DNA of 64,000 nt from Deltaproteobacteria bacterium (GTDB lineage Bacteria > Desulfobacterota > Desulfobacteria > Desulfobacterales > Desulfatirhabdiaceae): NCBI GenBank assembly GCA_016219185.1, contig JACRBZ010000022.1, forward strand, positions 1 through 64,000. Reading direction: 5' to 3'. Every line of letters starts with the position of its first letter. Position 1 is the stretch's first letter. Below are positions 30,331-40,287 of this stretch, piece by piece. The notes under the pieces were generated by a model. That model had not been told where the DNA came from. It did not search any database and saw only the letters and a program-made list of their open reading frames with translations. Position numbers and translations under genes: made by a program.

Positions 30331-32241
30331 TTGAAACAGATCATTCTTGGAACAGCCGGACATATCGATCATGGGAAAACCAGCCTGATCAAGGCGTTGA
30401 CCGGTATCAACACGGACAGATTAAAAGAAGAACAACTCAGGGGCATTACGATTGAACTGGGATTTGCATCCATGGATCTTCCCAGTGGGCAACACATTGG
30501 CATTGTGGATGTTCCAGGACATGAGAAATTCGTCAAAACCATGGTGGCTGGCGCCACCGGCATCGATATGGTTGTCATGGTGATTGCCGCCGATGAAGGT
30601 ATCATGCCGCAGACCCGCGAACACATGGAAATTTGCACGCTCCTTAACATTCAGCACGGCCTGGTTGTTCTGACCAAAAGAGACATGGTGGATGAAGAAT
30701 GGCTGGAACTGGTCATAGAAGATGTCCGATCTTTTGCCGCGGGGTCCTTTCTCGAAGACGCCCCCATCCTGCCGGTTTCTTCCACCACCGGTCAAGGCAT
30801 TCCTGAACTCATACAGGCCCTTGAAACCCTGAGTGCCTCGATTCCCGAACGTTCGACAACCAATTTATTCAGGCTCCCGGTGGACCGGGTCTTTACCATG
30901 AAGGGATTTGGAACGGTCATTACCGGGACGCTGATATCCGGAATGATTCGCGTGGGTGATCCGATCATGATTTACCCCTCGGGTGTCACCTCCAAAGTCA
31001 GGGGAATTCAGGTGCACAATGCCAGCGTGGAACAAGCGGTTTCGGGGATGCGAACCGCCATCAATTTCCAGGGACTTGAAAAAGCATCCATTAACCGCGG
31101 TGATGTGCTTTCCAGCCCGAATGCACTGACTTCAAGCTTTATGGTGGATATCAGGCTCCATTATTTAAAAAGCAATAAAAAGCCCGTAAAAAATCGAACA
31201 CGAATCAGATTTCATACCGGAACCAGCGAGGTTTTGGGAAACCTGATCCTTCTGGACAGTGAAGAGCTCTCTCCTGGCGACGCTACTGCAGCTCAGCTTC
31301 GACTCGATGCGCCGGTTGCGGTGGTCAAAGATGACCGGTTTGTGATCCGAAGTTATTCGCCGGTTCGAACCATCGGTGGCGGCAGCATTCTTAATCCCAT
31401 TCCTCAAAAACACAAGCGCTTTAAACCCGAAATCTTTTCAGGCATTCAAAAACTTGGCGATCTCTCCCCCGAAGAAGTAATCACGTATCATGCTGAAGAC
31501 GCAGGCTATCAAGGCATCAGTTTTTCCGATCTTCGAATCATGACCAATATCTCGGATAAAAAACTGGATGGATCCATTCAGCGGCTGCTGTCGGATAAGG
31601 TGCTTCTATTGATCGACAGAGACCAACGCATTTTCATTCATCAGAGCTGTTTTGAACAACTGACATCCGAGGCATGCAGCCTGCTGAGTGCTTTTCATAA
31701 ATCCAACCCGCTGAAACCTGGTATGCCCAAAGAAGAGCTGAAATCCAGACTGCCCCTTCAGATCAGCACCAAACTCTTTACCCTGATGAGTCAACAAATG
31801 GTCAAATCCGGTCGGTTAATCCAGGAAGAAAACATGATTCGCCTGTCAACCCATTCGGTTTTACTGGGTCAGGATCAGACGGATGTTCGCAAAAAAATCC
31901 TGGACGCCTATCAGCAGAATGGCCTCACGCCTCCTTATTTCAAGGAATTCTGTAAAACAGAAAACCTGGATACGGCAAAATCAAAAGAAGTTCTTCACGT
32001 ATTGATTGATGAAGGCTTGATTGTCAAAATAAAAGACGATCTTTATTTCCATCAGGAAGCCATCCAAATGATCAAGAAAAAGCTGGTTGAGTTCTTGAAC
32101 ATCCACGGTGAAATCACGACGCCCCAGTTTAAGGATATGACTGGCGCATCCCGAAAATTTGTGATACCGATCATCGAATATTTTGATGCACGGAATGTGA
32201 CCATTCGTGTTGGAGATATTCGAAAACTCAGGAACGGATAA
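30331..32241 (+). CDS. selB: Selenocysteine-specific elongation factor SelB
   Basis: GTPase that brings Sec-tRNA to UGA codons marked by a SECIS hairpin. The 636 residues begin with an EF-Tu-like GTPase: GHIDHGKT (10-17), DVPGH (60-64) and TKRD (115-118). Two beta-barrel domains follow, then winged-helix repeats (about 380-636) that bind SECIS RNA. The start is TTG at 30331, with GAAGGAG about ten bases upstream; no ATG fits. Finding selB means the genome encodes selenoproteins, and one lies further along this same operon. Confidence 0.96.
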   Translation: MKQIILGTAGHIDHGKTSLIKALTGINTDRLKEEQLRGITIELGFASMDLPSGQHIGIVDVPGHEKFVKTMVAGATGIDMVVMVIAADEGIMPQTREHMEICTLLNIQHGLVVLTKRDMVDEEWLELVIEDVRSFAAGSFLEDAPILPVSSTTGQGIPELIQALETLSASIPERSTTNLFRLPVDRVFTMKGFGTVITGTLISGMIRVGDPIMIYPSGVTSKVRGIQVHNASVEQAVSGMRTAINFQGLEKASINRGDVLSSPNALTSSFMVDIRLHYLKSNKKPVKNRTRIRFHTGTSEVLGNLILLDSEELSPGDATAAQLRLDAPVAVVKDDRFVIRSYSPVRTIGGGSILNPIPQKHKRFKPEIFSGIQKLGDLSPEEVITYHAEDAGYQGISFSDLRIMTNISDKKLDGSIQRLLSDKVLLLIDRDQRIFIHQSCFEQLTSEACSLLSAFHKSNPLKPGMPKEELKSRLPLQISTKLFTLMSQQMVKSGRLIQEENMIRLSTHSVLLGQDQTDVRKKILDAYQQNGLTPPYFKEFCKTENLDTAKSKEVLHVLIDEGLIVKIKDDLYFHQEAIQMIKKKLVEFLNIHGEITTPQFKDMTGASRKFVIPIIEYFDARNVTIRVGDIRKLRNG

Positions 32242-32252
32242 AAGGAGAAATC

Positions 32253-33485
32253 ATGGAAGCATTTAAAAAATTTGCCACACAACGGATCGTGACCGGCCTG
32301 CTGATAGCGGTTGCAGTCTTATGGCTTACTGGGACCGTACTGGGGCTTCTCAGCAAATCCGAACCTCCCGTTACTGTCCCGCCACTGGAACAATCCACCG
32401 CTGTCCAAATCCCTTCTCCCAAAAAGCCCGAAGCCTCGCATACCCAGGCAGCCGAAGAAATCCCAAAAACCGATTCCACGGAACATATCACGCCAAGACC
32501 GTCCCCTGCAAAGGAATCCAAATCTCAACCAAACACGCAACTGCATACCGATGCAGGCAAACCGGCTCAGGCTGCTTCACCTATAGATGGTAGGATGTCA
32601 ACGCTGAACGAATCCGGGACCGACGCAGGCAAACCGGTTCAGACTGTTTCGTCTGCTCCTGCAAAACCAGCCGTCCACTCGCCTGCAGCGACCCCTCATG
32701 CCCTGGATTCATCCAAGTCCATGGTTAAAAAAACCCCGGGCGTTGCATTTGTTACAGCCACCATCAAGCCTCTTTCCTATGAATTGAATGATCGTTTCTG
32801 GGGATGGCGGCCCAATGATATTTTAAACTTCACGGATAATGTGAATAATTTTCAGCTTGGCGTTCTTGAAGTTACGCGAAGAACCACCGTTATCCTGACC
32901 GAGCGTCTTTCAAGGACCGGAAGCGTGGAATCCCTGAATAAGAATTTGGAACGCGCCATGGACTGGTTGATGACCAAACCCGAGCGCTACTGGTTTCCTT
33001 CACCCGAATCCCGCTATCAGGATGCACTGGCTGAACTTGCCGCTTATAAATACAATCTTGAAAAAGGCGATGCTGTTTTTTATACCCGCGCAGATAACCT
33101 GCTGCCGCTTCTTACGGCCTATGACAATTTATTGGGAAGCTGCGATGAGAACCTGATCAAAACCAAGGAATCAAATGGCGAACCGGTTAGCTGGTTCAGA
33201 GTAGATGACTATTTTTATTATGCAAAAGGCGTTGCGAGCGCCCTGGAAACCATTCTTGAAGCTGTTCTTGAGGACTTTCAGCCTACACTTGAAACCCGTC
33301 ACGGCACTGAAATTCTTCATCATGCCATTGCATCCTGTCACCGGGCTTCAGAAATTGATCCCTGGTTTTTTGTTACGGACAGCGATTACAGCGGAATTCT
33401 GGCCAATCACCGGGCCAACATGGCAGCACCCATCAGTCATGCCCGCTTTTACATTCAAGTCCTGATCGCCGTTTTATCCACATAA
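32253..33485 (+). CDS. DUF2333-family membrane-anchored protein
   Basis: A 410-residue protein of unknown function. One N-terminal transmembrane helix (about 13-33) is followed by a low-complexity Pro/Ser/Lys/Glu linker (about 40-155) containing a repeated TDAGKP motif. A globular C-terminal domain (about 165-410) resembles DUF2333, including the WGWRPNDILNFTDNVNNFQ region. It begins 11 bases after selB and ends 24 bases before the selenoprotein gene, in a clear operon. The domain should sit in the periplasm. Confidence 0.75.
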   Translation: MEAFKKFATQRIVTGLLIAVAVLWLTGTVLGLLSKSEPPVTVPPLEQSTAVQIPSPKKPEASHTQAAEEIPKTDSTEHITPRPSPAKESKSQPNTQLHTDAGKPAQAASPIDGRMSTLNESGTDAGKPVQTVSSAPAKPAVHSPAATPHALDSSKSMVKKTPGVAFVTATIKPLSYELNDRFWGWRPNDILNFTDNVNNFQLGVLEVTRRTTVILTERLSRTGSVESLNKNLERAMDWLMTKPERYWFPSPESRYQDALAELAAYKYNLEKGDAVFYTRADNLLPLLTAYDNLLGSCDENLIKTKESNGEPVSWFRVDDYFYYAKGVASALETILEAVLEDFQPTLETRHGTEILHHAIASCHRASEIDPWFFVTDSDYSGILANHRANMAAPISHARFYIQVLIAVLST

Positions 33486-33509
33486 CGCGATTGCACGGAG
33501 AGATAAAAA

Positions 33510-34328
33510 ATGAGAACCATCGCGGGAATGATTCTATCCTCTTTGCTGGTCTTGCTGTCAACGCAGGTGCTGGCCCTGGAAAGATTCGAGATTGTGACAA
33601 CTCTGGAGCTGAAGCAACTGCTGGAGGACAGAGCCGCGGGCAAGGCCGATTTTGTTCTGATCAACACGCTGGATGAGCTGATCTTTAAAGATTCTTCCAT
33701 TCCCGGCTCCATCAATGTCCCCTGGTGCAAGGTTGAGGAAACCGCAAGTCGCCTGGGTGAAAACAAAAACAGACTCATCATCAGCTACTGCATGGGTTAC
33801 CGGTGAGTCTTTTCCTATAAAGTGGCGGTCGCCCTTAAAAAACTGGGTTATACAAACATCAAGATTTATAATGGCGGCATAAAGGACTGGGTTGATGCGG
33901 GTCATCCTATCGAATCAACCGATCCCCTTCCAAAATATGAAGGCATGTTTATCACCACGGATGAGCTGTTGATGGCAATAGAATCCGCTGACAATAACGA
34001 CTGCAACGGTCCACAAAACCAGACGTTGCTGACAATTTTAGACCTCCGAACCGATAATTTCCTTGAAGCCGATCACCCTGTCCCCGCTATCAAAACACGC
34101 TGCAAGACGATCAAATGCCTTCTTGATGATTTGATCAATCCTGATTTCAGAATGCGGATCCCGCACGAAGGATTGGTTGTAACCCTGACTGAGACCGGCA
34201 ACCGTGACATTTTCGCCATGAGATTTTTGTACCAATTCGGCTATAAAAACATCAAGGGACTTGATTTTGGCATACGCGGATGGATCAAGTTAAACTATCC
34301 CGTAGAGACAAAAGAACCGGGCAAATGA
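33510..34328 (+). CDS. Secreted double-rhodanese selenoprotein (in-frame UGA read as selenocysteine)
   Basis: Predicted periplasmic thiol/selenol protein of 272 residues. An N-terminal signal peptide (about 1-22, ending in VLA) precedes rhodanese domain 1 (about 28-135) and domain 2 (about 145-268). The frame has a TGA at codon 99 (33804-33806), and the same frame stays open to 34328 with obvious rhodanese sequence after it (KIYNGGIKDW). The loop reads C94-M-G-Y-R-U99, matching the C-x4-C loop of related rhodanese-like proteins with Sec for the second Cys. A SECIS-like hairpin follows and selB is in the same operon. Domain 2 has Thr where the catalytic Cys should be. A nonsense mutation is the alternative. 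Confidence 0.88.
33804..33844 (+). promoter_or_regulatory. SECIS-like hairpin after UGA codon 99
   Basis: AAG-(U)-GGC pairs with GCC-CTT around the loop GGUC (33820-33836; bulged U at 33823, loop 33827-33830). The E. coli fdhF SECIS also has a bulged U and a GGUC-containing loop. Here the loop starts 21 bases after the UGA, against 19 in fdhF. A lower stem can form from AGU/ACU and UUUU/AAAA. This is the arrangement SelB recognises. Confidence 0.8.
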
Positions 34329-36718
34329 AGCAAAAGTCCATTCGCACCCGGTTGCAACTTGTCATCGGGGTCATTTCCATCCTGCCCGTGATTATCTTCA
34401 TCAGTTTCTGGTTGAACGAACAGGTGATTTCCACCGATGCCAGGTACCATGATATTTTGAAGCTGGAATCCTTTCTCTACGACACCATTTTGTATGAAAA
34501 TGCATCGTTGCAGGATCCCAATAAAGAACTTGAACTCAAGGCAAAATATGCGGAACTGGGGAAGTCATCATTGATAGGCAATCATGATGCGCTGAAACCT
34601 TTCCTGAAAAAAAGAGAAGATTTACTGGACCAATTGCTTTGCCTGCAAAAAGAAAGCGGCTCGCTTTATTCCAGTGTGCACCAAGTGTTACCGGACTTAC
34701 TCGAAAGCGTCCGATATATTCATAAACACCATATCGCTTATATGAAAAACCTCTTGGACCGCGGAGCCTATGCCAAAGGCTACGATACAGGGGAAGCATT
34801 TAAGAGAAGCCAGATCAGATCGGCGCCGGAGATGGATATCATTGCCGCTGCCATCTCCATACAGACGAGTCTGCTGGACATTTTAAGCGGGTTCTACGAC
34901 CTGCAGCAAGGCTCCCAACCCAGCAATGTGAAAGGCGGATTCGAAGATCGAATCCATCGGTTCTATTCCGCGGTCAATATCTTTGAGGATTATTCTCTGG
35001 ATGCTCAGGACGGTTTGCTGGTGGAAGACCTTCTTATAAATGGGCGAACATTTGAGGAATGGTTCAAGGGACTGCTGACCATCGAGCAGACAAAAAAAGG
35101 TTTAATGGAAGCATTGGACAAAAACCGCATGAATCTTTTCGATAGCCTGAAACATTCATGCGCGGATATTAAAAACGCAAATGATCAATTCACAAACAAT
35201 ATCAAAGTGCTGCAGATCATCTTGCTCTTTTCAACCCTGATTCTGGCGCTCTATATTTTTTTTCAGAATAAGCGCCTTTCCAATGAATTCCGGAGAACCG
35301 TCGAAGAGACGGAGAAGATGAAGGCAAATCTTTCTTATCAGATTCAGACAGGAGAAAACGATTTTGATGAATTTCAAATCATCTTCACGGCCCTGAATTC
35401 AATGGCTCAAACCATTGCCATGCAGATTCAGGAGCTTGAGGAAGCCCAGTCCTATCTCAGTCAACGCGTGTCAGACAGAACCGCCGAGCTGCAAAGCGCC
35501 AACAACTCGCTGCAAAAGGAGATCGAGGACCACATCCGTTCGGAACAAGCCAGGCTACAGCTTGAAAATAGACTGCTCAGGGTTCAGAAAATGGAAGTCA
35601 TTGGCACCCTTGCCGGAGGCGTGGCCCATGATCTGAACAATATCCTGGCAGGTGTTGTCAGTTATCCGGAACTGATTTTGCTGAATCTGCCTGAAGAGCA
35701 TCCGCTTCGAAAACCCCTCTTGCGGATACAATCCTCCGGAGAGAGAGCCGCAGCCATTGTACAGGACCTTCTAACCCTGTCCCGAAGGGGAGTGATGGTA
35801 TCCGAGGTTGTCAATCTGAACGCCATTCTTCAGAATTACCTGGCAAGCCCGGAATTCCAGAAAATGAAATCATACCATCCAGACGTAAAATTCGAAGTAT
35901 CGCTACAATCCGATCCCGGCAATATTCTCGGCTCCCGGATTCATCTATCCAAAACCATCATGAATTTATTAACAAACGCCGCAGAGGCCATGCCGGAAGG
36001 GGGAAAGATCGCCATCGTCACGCAGAACCGTTATGTTGACCTGCCCATCAGCGGTTATGATGATGTTAAAGAAGGCGACTATGTCAGCCTGGCGGTCTCC
36101 GATGAAGGAACGGGTATTTCAAGAGCAGATATCGAAAGAATTTTTGAGCCTTTTTTCACGCGAAAAGAGATGGGCAGGAGTGGAACCGGACTGGGAATGT
36201 CGGTGGTCTGGGGAACAGTAAAAGATCATAATGGCTATATCGATGTTCAGAGCAGCGAAGGCCATGGAACAACATTTACGCTGTACTTTCCCCTCAGTCG
36301 TTCACAGCTTCCGGAGAGCGAATCTTTCGTACCCATCGAATCCTACAAAGGAAATGGCGAGACTATTTTAGTTGTGGACGATGTGGAGGAACAGCGGCAG
36401 ATCGCCACGCAATTTCTCCAAAAATTGGGCTACTCGGTCCATGATGTTTCCAGCGGTGAGGCCGCAGTGGAATACCTGCAAGCCGAATCAACCGATCTGG
36501 TGATGCTGGACATGATCATGCCGCCTGGCATTGGCGGTCTTGAAACCTACAGAAGGATTCTGGCGCTGCATCCTGAACAAAAGGCCATCATCGCCAGCGG
36601 CTTTTCGGAATCGACCCAGGTTCAGGAAGCACAACTTCTTGGCGCGGGTTGTTATGTCAAAAAACCCTATTCATTAGAGAAAATAGGATCAGCAGTAAAA
36701 AGAGAATTAAAAAATTAG
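34325..36718 (+). CDS. Membrane hybrid histidine kinase (HisKA-HATPase-REC)
   Basis: A 797-residue sensor. Two membrane helices (about 10-30 and 300-322) enclose a helical periplasmic sensor region without a recognised fold. A HAMP/coiled-coil linker follows, then His in LAGGVAHDLNNILAG, an ATPase domain with N and G boxes (NAAEAM, DEGTGIS, GTGLGMS), and a C-terminal receiver with Asp in VMLDMIMPP. The ATG at 34325 overlaps the selenoprotein TGA as ATGA, so the kinase is coupled to it. Sensing of periplasmic redox or sulfur state is a guess from that coupling. Confidence 0.9.
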   Translation: MKQKSIRTRLQLVIGVISILPVIIFISFWLNEQVISTDARYHDILKLESFLYDTILYENASLQDPNKELELKAKYAELGKSSLIGNHDALKPFLKKREDLLDQLLCLQKESGSLYSSVHQVLPDLLESVRYIHKHHIAYMKNLLDRGAYAKGYDTGEAFKRSQIRSAPEMDIIAAAISIQTSLLDILSGFYDLQQGSQPSNVKGGFEDRIHRFYSAVNIFEDYSLDAQDGLLVEDLLINGRTFEEWFKGLLTIEQTKKGLMEALDKNRMNLFDSLKHSCADIKNANDQFTNNIKVLQIILLFSTLILALYIFFQNKRLSNEFRRTVEETEKMKANLSYQIQTGENDFDEFQIIFTALNSMAQTIAMQIQELEEAQSYLSQRVSDRTAELQSANNSLQKEIEDHIRSEQARLQLENRLLRVQKMEVIGTLAGGVAHDLNNILAGVVSYPELILLNLPEEHPLRKPLLRIQSSGERAAAIVQDLLTLSRRGVMVSEVVNLNAILQNYLASPEFQKMKSYHPDVKFEVSLQSDPGNILGSRIHLSKTIMNLLTNAAEAMPEGGKIAIVTQNRYVDLPISGYDDVKEGDYVSLAVSDEGTGISRADIERIFEPFFTRKEMGRSGTGLGMSVVWGTVKDHNGYIDVQSSEGHGTTFTLYFPLSRSQLPESESFVPIESYKGNGETILVVDDVEEQRQIATQFLQKLGYSVHDVSSGEAAVEYLQAESTDLVMLDMIMPPGIGGLETYRRILALHPEQKAIIASGFSESTQVQEAQLLGAGCYVKKPYSLEKIGSAVKRELKN

Positions 36719-36739
36719 CTCCACTGATTCTCTGTATAC

Positions 36740-37426
36740 CTATCGACCCAGGATTTTCTTGATTTCTTTTCCCTGAATCTCCGATAACGATTCAAACTTT
36801 ACCCCAATACCGGAAATTTGTTGTTTAAGGCCCCACTTGAGCTGCCAGCATACAACGGCTTTAATGGGTGTTGGGTCCGAGAGCTCAAGGCAGCGTAGCC
36901 ATACCTCTTGCCCGTTATCCAGGGGCTGGACCGTATGCAGAAAACAACCTCCCTGGGAAAGATCCAGCAAAAACGTCTTCGCCGCTTTTTCATCTGAACA
37001 ATGGCAGTCCAGAGAAAGCAGGAGATTCAGGTTGATATTTTTTCTGTTGAACACCCTTAAAGATCTTGCTGCAAAAGGTTTACACCGCTCCGCGATAAAT
37101 ATCCGGAGTGCAGATTCTGCTTCAAAGTGTGAAGACAGCGAGAACATGAGCAAATGTATCGTTTTGTGTCTGGCGTCCCATTTAATTCGCGTCGAAGGAT
37201 AGAAATTCATGCATTCATGGGCAATGTTCTTTTCATTTTGATCCACGCGGACGAGGGCCAGAATATCAACAAGCAGGCCGTTATACGGAATATTTCTTGC
37301 CATGCTGGATGCATCGGTGAAAGAAGTCACGACATCGAATACAACACCTATTTTGCCCAGTATTTCAACATAAACATTTCTTGCAGTGTCCTCCTTGACG
37401 ACCAGCAGGATTCGGGTATTCTTCAT
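36740..37426 (-). CDS. PilZ-domain protein with degenerate receiver-like N-terminus
   Basis: A 228-residue protein. Residues 1-115 resemble a receiver in fold pattern (RILLVVKEDTARNVYVEIL) but lack a clear phosphoacceptor pocket. Residues about 125-228 look like a PilZ domain, with FLLDLSQGGCFLHT matching the D-x-S-x-x-G part of the c-di-GMP motif. The upstream RxxxR is only partly recognisable (RVFNRKN). It faces the hybrid kinase gene tail to tail, and its start lies about 50 bases from the inverted-repeat element. Confidence 0.7.
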   Translation of the reverse strand: MKNTRILLVVKEDTARNVYVEILGKIGVVFDVVTSFTDASSMARNIPYNGLLVDILALVRVDQNEKNIAHECMNFYPSTRIKWDARHKTIHLLMFSLSSHFEAESALRIFIAERCKPFAARSLRVFNRKNINLNLLLSLDCHCSDEKAAKTFLLDLSQGGCFLHTVQPLDNGQEVWLRCLELSDPTPIKAVVCWQLKWGLKQQISGIGVKFESLSEIQGKEIKKILGR

Positions 37427-37474
37427 GGGAATTCAGATCCATTTGCTTCGGACAATTACGCGAAGTTCAGTCTT

Positions 37475-37700
37475 GATGGCCTCGTAAAAGTCAAAATCGG
37501 GATGGCAAAGTACCGGCGTTCCGCCTGTTCAAGATCAAAACGAGCAACTCCTTAAAAAGGATGCGTTCTTATAATAGCACACCACAACGACAATGGAGAA
37601 GCTCCACCCAGATATTGGGCTTATACCAAATAGCTTCCTCGAAGTTATTCTCTGATACAGCGCCGCACAGCGGCGTCACATAGCTTTTTACGAAGCCATC
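37475..37700. repeat. Miniature inverted-repeat element, copy 2
   Basis: About 226 bp with near-perfect terminal inverted repeats: GATGGCCTCGTAAAAGTC on the left, and GATGGCTTCGTAAAAAGC for the right end read in reverse complement (14 of the first 15 identical). Internal GGGATGGCA and GTTCAAGATCAA segments match copy 1 at 1841-1991. A GCGCCGCACAGCGGCG hairpin lies near the right end. No target duplication is obvious. Its right end provides the last codons and stop of the chemotaxis receptor gene. Confidence 0.78.
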
Positions 37701-39550
37701 GTCAACGCATTGGGCGAATGGTACGGCAGGGCCTTGATTTCCTTCTCCTGTTCAGCATATTTTATCTCGCCGCGTATCCGTTTGTTGCCTCCGCCGATCA
37801 AAGCCGCCAGCTCTTCCACAAATTCCTTCATCTCTCCGGCACTACCGTTCATTTCCTGGGAAGCTGAAGCAGATTCCTCGGCATTGGCGGCATTCTGCTG
37901 AATAACCTTGTCCATCTCAGCCACGGCTTTATTGACCTGCTCAATTCCCATGGCCTGCTCCCGCGAAGCTGCTGCAATCTCGCCAACCAACTGCTCGACT
38001 TTGGTTGCGCTGGTCAAAACGCATCCAAACTCACAGTTGGTGCTTTCAACCAGGCCAGCTCCTTCGTGAACTGTCTTGACTGTCGTCTCGATCAAAGCGG
38101 AGGTGTTCTTGGCAGCTTCCGCAGCACGCTTGGAAAGATTTCTCACCTCATCGGCAACCACGGCGAACCCCGCACCCGCTTCTCCTGCCCGGGCTGCCTC
38201 AACTGCGGCATTCAAGGCCAACAGATTGGTTTGAAAGGCAATTTCATCGATGGTTTTAACGATCTTCTGGGTTTCTTCGCTGGCTCTGGAAATTTCTTTC
38301 ATAGAAGCCGTCAATCGCTCCATGGATTTATTGGTTTGTGTAATGGTCTGCCTGGATTCTGTCATAAGCAAATTAGCCTGCTCGGCATTATCGGCATTCT
38401 GTTTTGTCATCGATGACAGTTCTTCGATTGAAGCGGAAGTTTCTTCGATAGACGCCGCCTGCTCGGACGCCCCTTCCGCCAGTTGCTGACTCGCGGAAGA
38501 AATCTGTCTGGAACCTGAAGCCACCTGTTCCGAACTTTCAGTTAAACCCTCAATCACAGCGTTAATGGGTTTGGTGATTGATCGAACCAGAATAAAAGAC
38601 AGAACCCAGAAAAAGATGATACCCACAAGGACAATAGCTGAAATAAACGTTACGGCAGATTGTTTCTGTCCGGTTATGGTTTTATCCACTTGAACCAGAA
38701 GCGCATTGGCCGCTTCGATGATCTGTTTCCCGGAATTATTCAGAAGTTTAACCCTTTCACTTTCTTTCTCGTACAGTTTTTGAGATTGTTCTATGAATTC
38801 CATGAACTTATTCAGCGATTCCCTGACCGTGGCAGCAGTCTTAATGGAGGAATCATTTTTTGTTGCGACTGCAATTTGTTCCAGGGCAAGAAGCAGTTCC
38901 TGAACATCTCCGGATGCAAGCCTCTTATATTCAGCGATAAACTTCTCATCACCGCTCATCATGAATTGCAGTTGCAGGGCCTGCAACTGAATAAATAAGG
39001 TCCTGCAGTCTCTGACAACATCCAGCATTCCAAGATCACCGGCGCTGAGCACATCCCCTTCCATCCGCAACATGGCCTGTTTCTTTTGAATGTCCATAAT
39101 GATGGACATCAACAGCGCTTCTGATTTCTGGAGTGGCTTAATCATTTCCACTTTTAAACTACTTTGTTGGCCGTGAACTTCAACAAGCTCATCAAACGAT
39201 TTTTGATACCGGTCAAACTCGGTACCGATTGCATTAATGTGCGTTGTCCATGCACCATCAATTTTTTTTTGTTTAAGCGCGTTCACATGGATATTTACAT
39301 CCTGGGTCATTTCGTCAAACTGTTTTTTCAGTTCGGCCGTATAGAATTGCAAATAGGTTTTTTCCGCCACCCGGGTAGCCAGAACTTTCTCAATAATCGT
39401 ATTGACATCATTTTTGAGCAGGTTGGCTACTTCAATGCGCGAATAATAAAACACCCCTATCCCAACAACAGCAAGTACCAGAAAAGAGGCAATCCCCACA
39501 AACCCGTATAATTTCTTATTAAGGCTGATTTTTCCCGCATTTTCCTGCAT
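37688..39550 (-). CDS. Methyl-accepting chemotaxis protein
   Basis: A 620-residue transducer. Two membrane helices (about 12-32 and 305-330) bracket a helical periplasmic region of some 270 residues. A HAMP-like segment and the signalling hairpin follow, with the kinase-contact tip [31 protein letters not shown] paraphrased here by its key residues ([14 protein letters not shown]). The ATG at 39550 is chosen for AAAGGAGG upstream. The C-terminus has no CheR-binding pentapeptide; its final residues TMAS and TAA come from the inverted-repeat end. A secreted Cache protein is encoded upstream. Confidence 0.93.
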   Translation of the reverse strand: MQENAGKISLNKKLYGFVGIASFLVLAVVGIGVFYYSRIEVANLLKNDVNTIIEKVLATRVAEKTYLQFYTAELKKQFDEMTQDVNIHVNALKQKKIDGAWTTHINAIGTEFDRYQKSFDELVEVHGQQSSLKVEMIKPLQKSEALLMSIIMDIQKKQAMLRMEGDVLSAGDLGMLDVVRDCRTLFIQLQALQLQFMMSGDEKFIAEYKRLASGDVQELLLALEQIAVATKNDSSIKTAATVRESLNKFMEFIEQSQKLYEKESERVKLLNNSGKQIIEAANALLVQVDKTITGQKQSAVTFISAIVLVGIIFFWVLSFILVRSITKPINAVIEGLTESSEQVASGSRQISSASQQLAEGASEQAASIEETSASIEELSSMTKQNADNAEQANLLMTESRQTITQTNKSMERLTASMKEISRASEETQKIVKTIDEIAFQTNLLALNAAVEAARAGEAGAGFAVVADEVRNLSKRAAEAAKNTSALIETTVKTVHEGAGLVESTNCEFGCVLTSATKVEQLVGEIAAASREQAMGIEQVNKAVAEMDKVIQQNAANAEESASASQEMNGSAGEMKEFVEELAALIGGGNKRIRGEIKYAEQEKEIKALPYHSPNALTMAS

Positions 39551-39723
39551 TGAATAGCCCTCCTTTCTCAAACAGATAATAATAAGTGTTCACGGAAGCC
39601 CGGCACCGAAGTCCCGTGAACAGTTGTCAAGGTCAGTGGCCAGACATGGCGACTAACCACTTTTGTTGGCTAAGATACCGCGAACCGCAACATTTTCAGA
39701 AAAAAACAGACTGTCCCGGTTGA

Positions 39724-40287
39724 TTATTGGAGCAATTTTTTAACATCAGCTTCCGGCAAGTCATAAACACCGCACCCAACAACAAAATCTTCTCCCTGAA
39801 CATTACACAACTTCACATAAGAGACCTTCTGGGAGGGTTCTTTGACTCCAGGTTTTGGCCACATGTAATCCACCCATCCGGCTCCCTTTTCTTTAGCCGT
39901 TTTATTCATTTCATTAAAGAACCGTTTACCATTGGAATCTTTATAATCGACAAGAGATTGTCCGTTCATCTTATACTTGATGGGGTGCATGCGCATCACA
40001 CCTGCCATGTCATGTATCCAGATATAAGTCCCTGCAAAAACGAATTCACTGTCTTTCCCGCTGAACTTTGAGAAACCCGCTTTTCCCTCTTTTTGCAGAA
40101 GCGCACACGCCCGGTTCACCTTGTCCATGATCATTTGTGGGGTGGGCTTGGTTATAGCGGTGGCGGTGCAGGCATCCTCGGTTTCTTTTGCCAGTTCATC
40201 CGGTGTCTTGTCGGCTATAGCAAAAAGGGTCTGAAAGCCAAGTGTTGCAAAAAACACTGCCAGTACAACGATACCAATTCGTTTCAT
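39724..40287 (-). CDS. Secreted single-Cache-domain protein
   Basis: A 187-residue protein with a signal peptide (about 1-25, MKRIGIVVLAVFFATLG...FA) and one Cache_2-type ligand-binding domain that includes TYIWIHDMAGVMRMHP and GWVDYMWPKP. The ATG at 40287 has AGGAGG five bases upstream. It lies about 170 bases before the chemotaxis receptor gene on the same strand, so it could be a periplasmic ligand-binding partner for that receptor, though this is inference. A long AT-rich region with a dyad lies upstream. Confidence 0.82.
   Translation of the reverse strand: MKRIGIVVLAVFFATLGFQTLFAIADKTPDELAKETEDACTATAITKPTPQMIMDKVNRACALLQKEGKAGFSKFSGKDSEFVFAGTYIWIHDMAGVMRMHPIKYKMNGQSLVDYKDSNGKRFFNEMNKTAKEKGAGWVDYMWPKPGVKEPSQKVSYVKLCNVQGEDFVVGCGVYDLPEADVKKLLQ

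Noticed and set aside
33804-33806. TGA as a nonsense mutation splitting the rhodanese gene into two pseudogene halves
   Set aside because: The frame is kept on both sides, the TGA lies at a functional Cys column, a SECIS-like hairpin follows, and selB is in the same operon.
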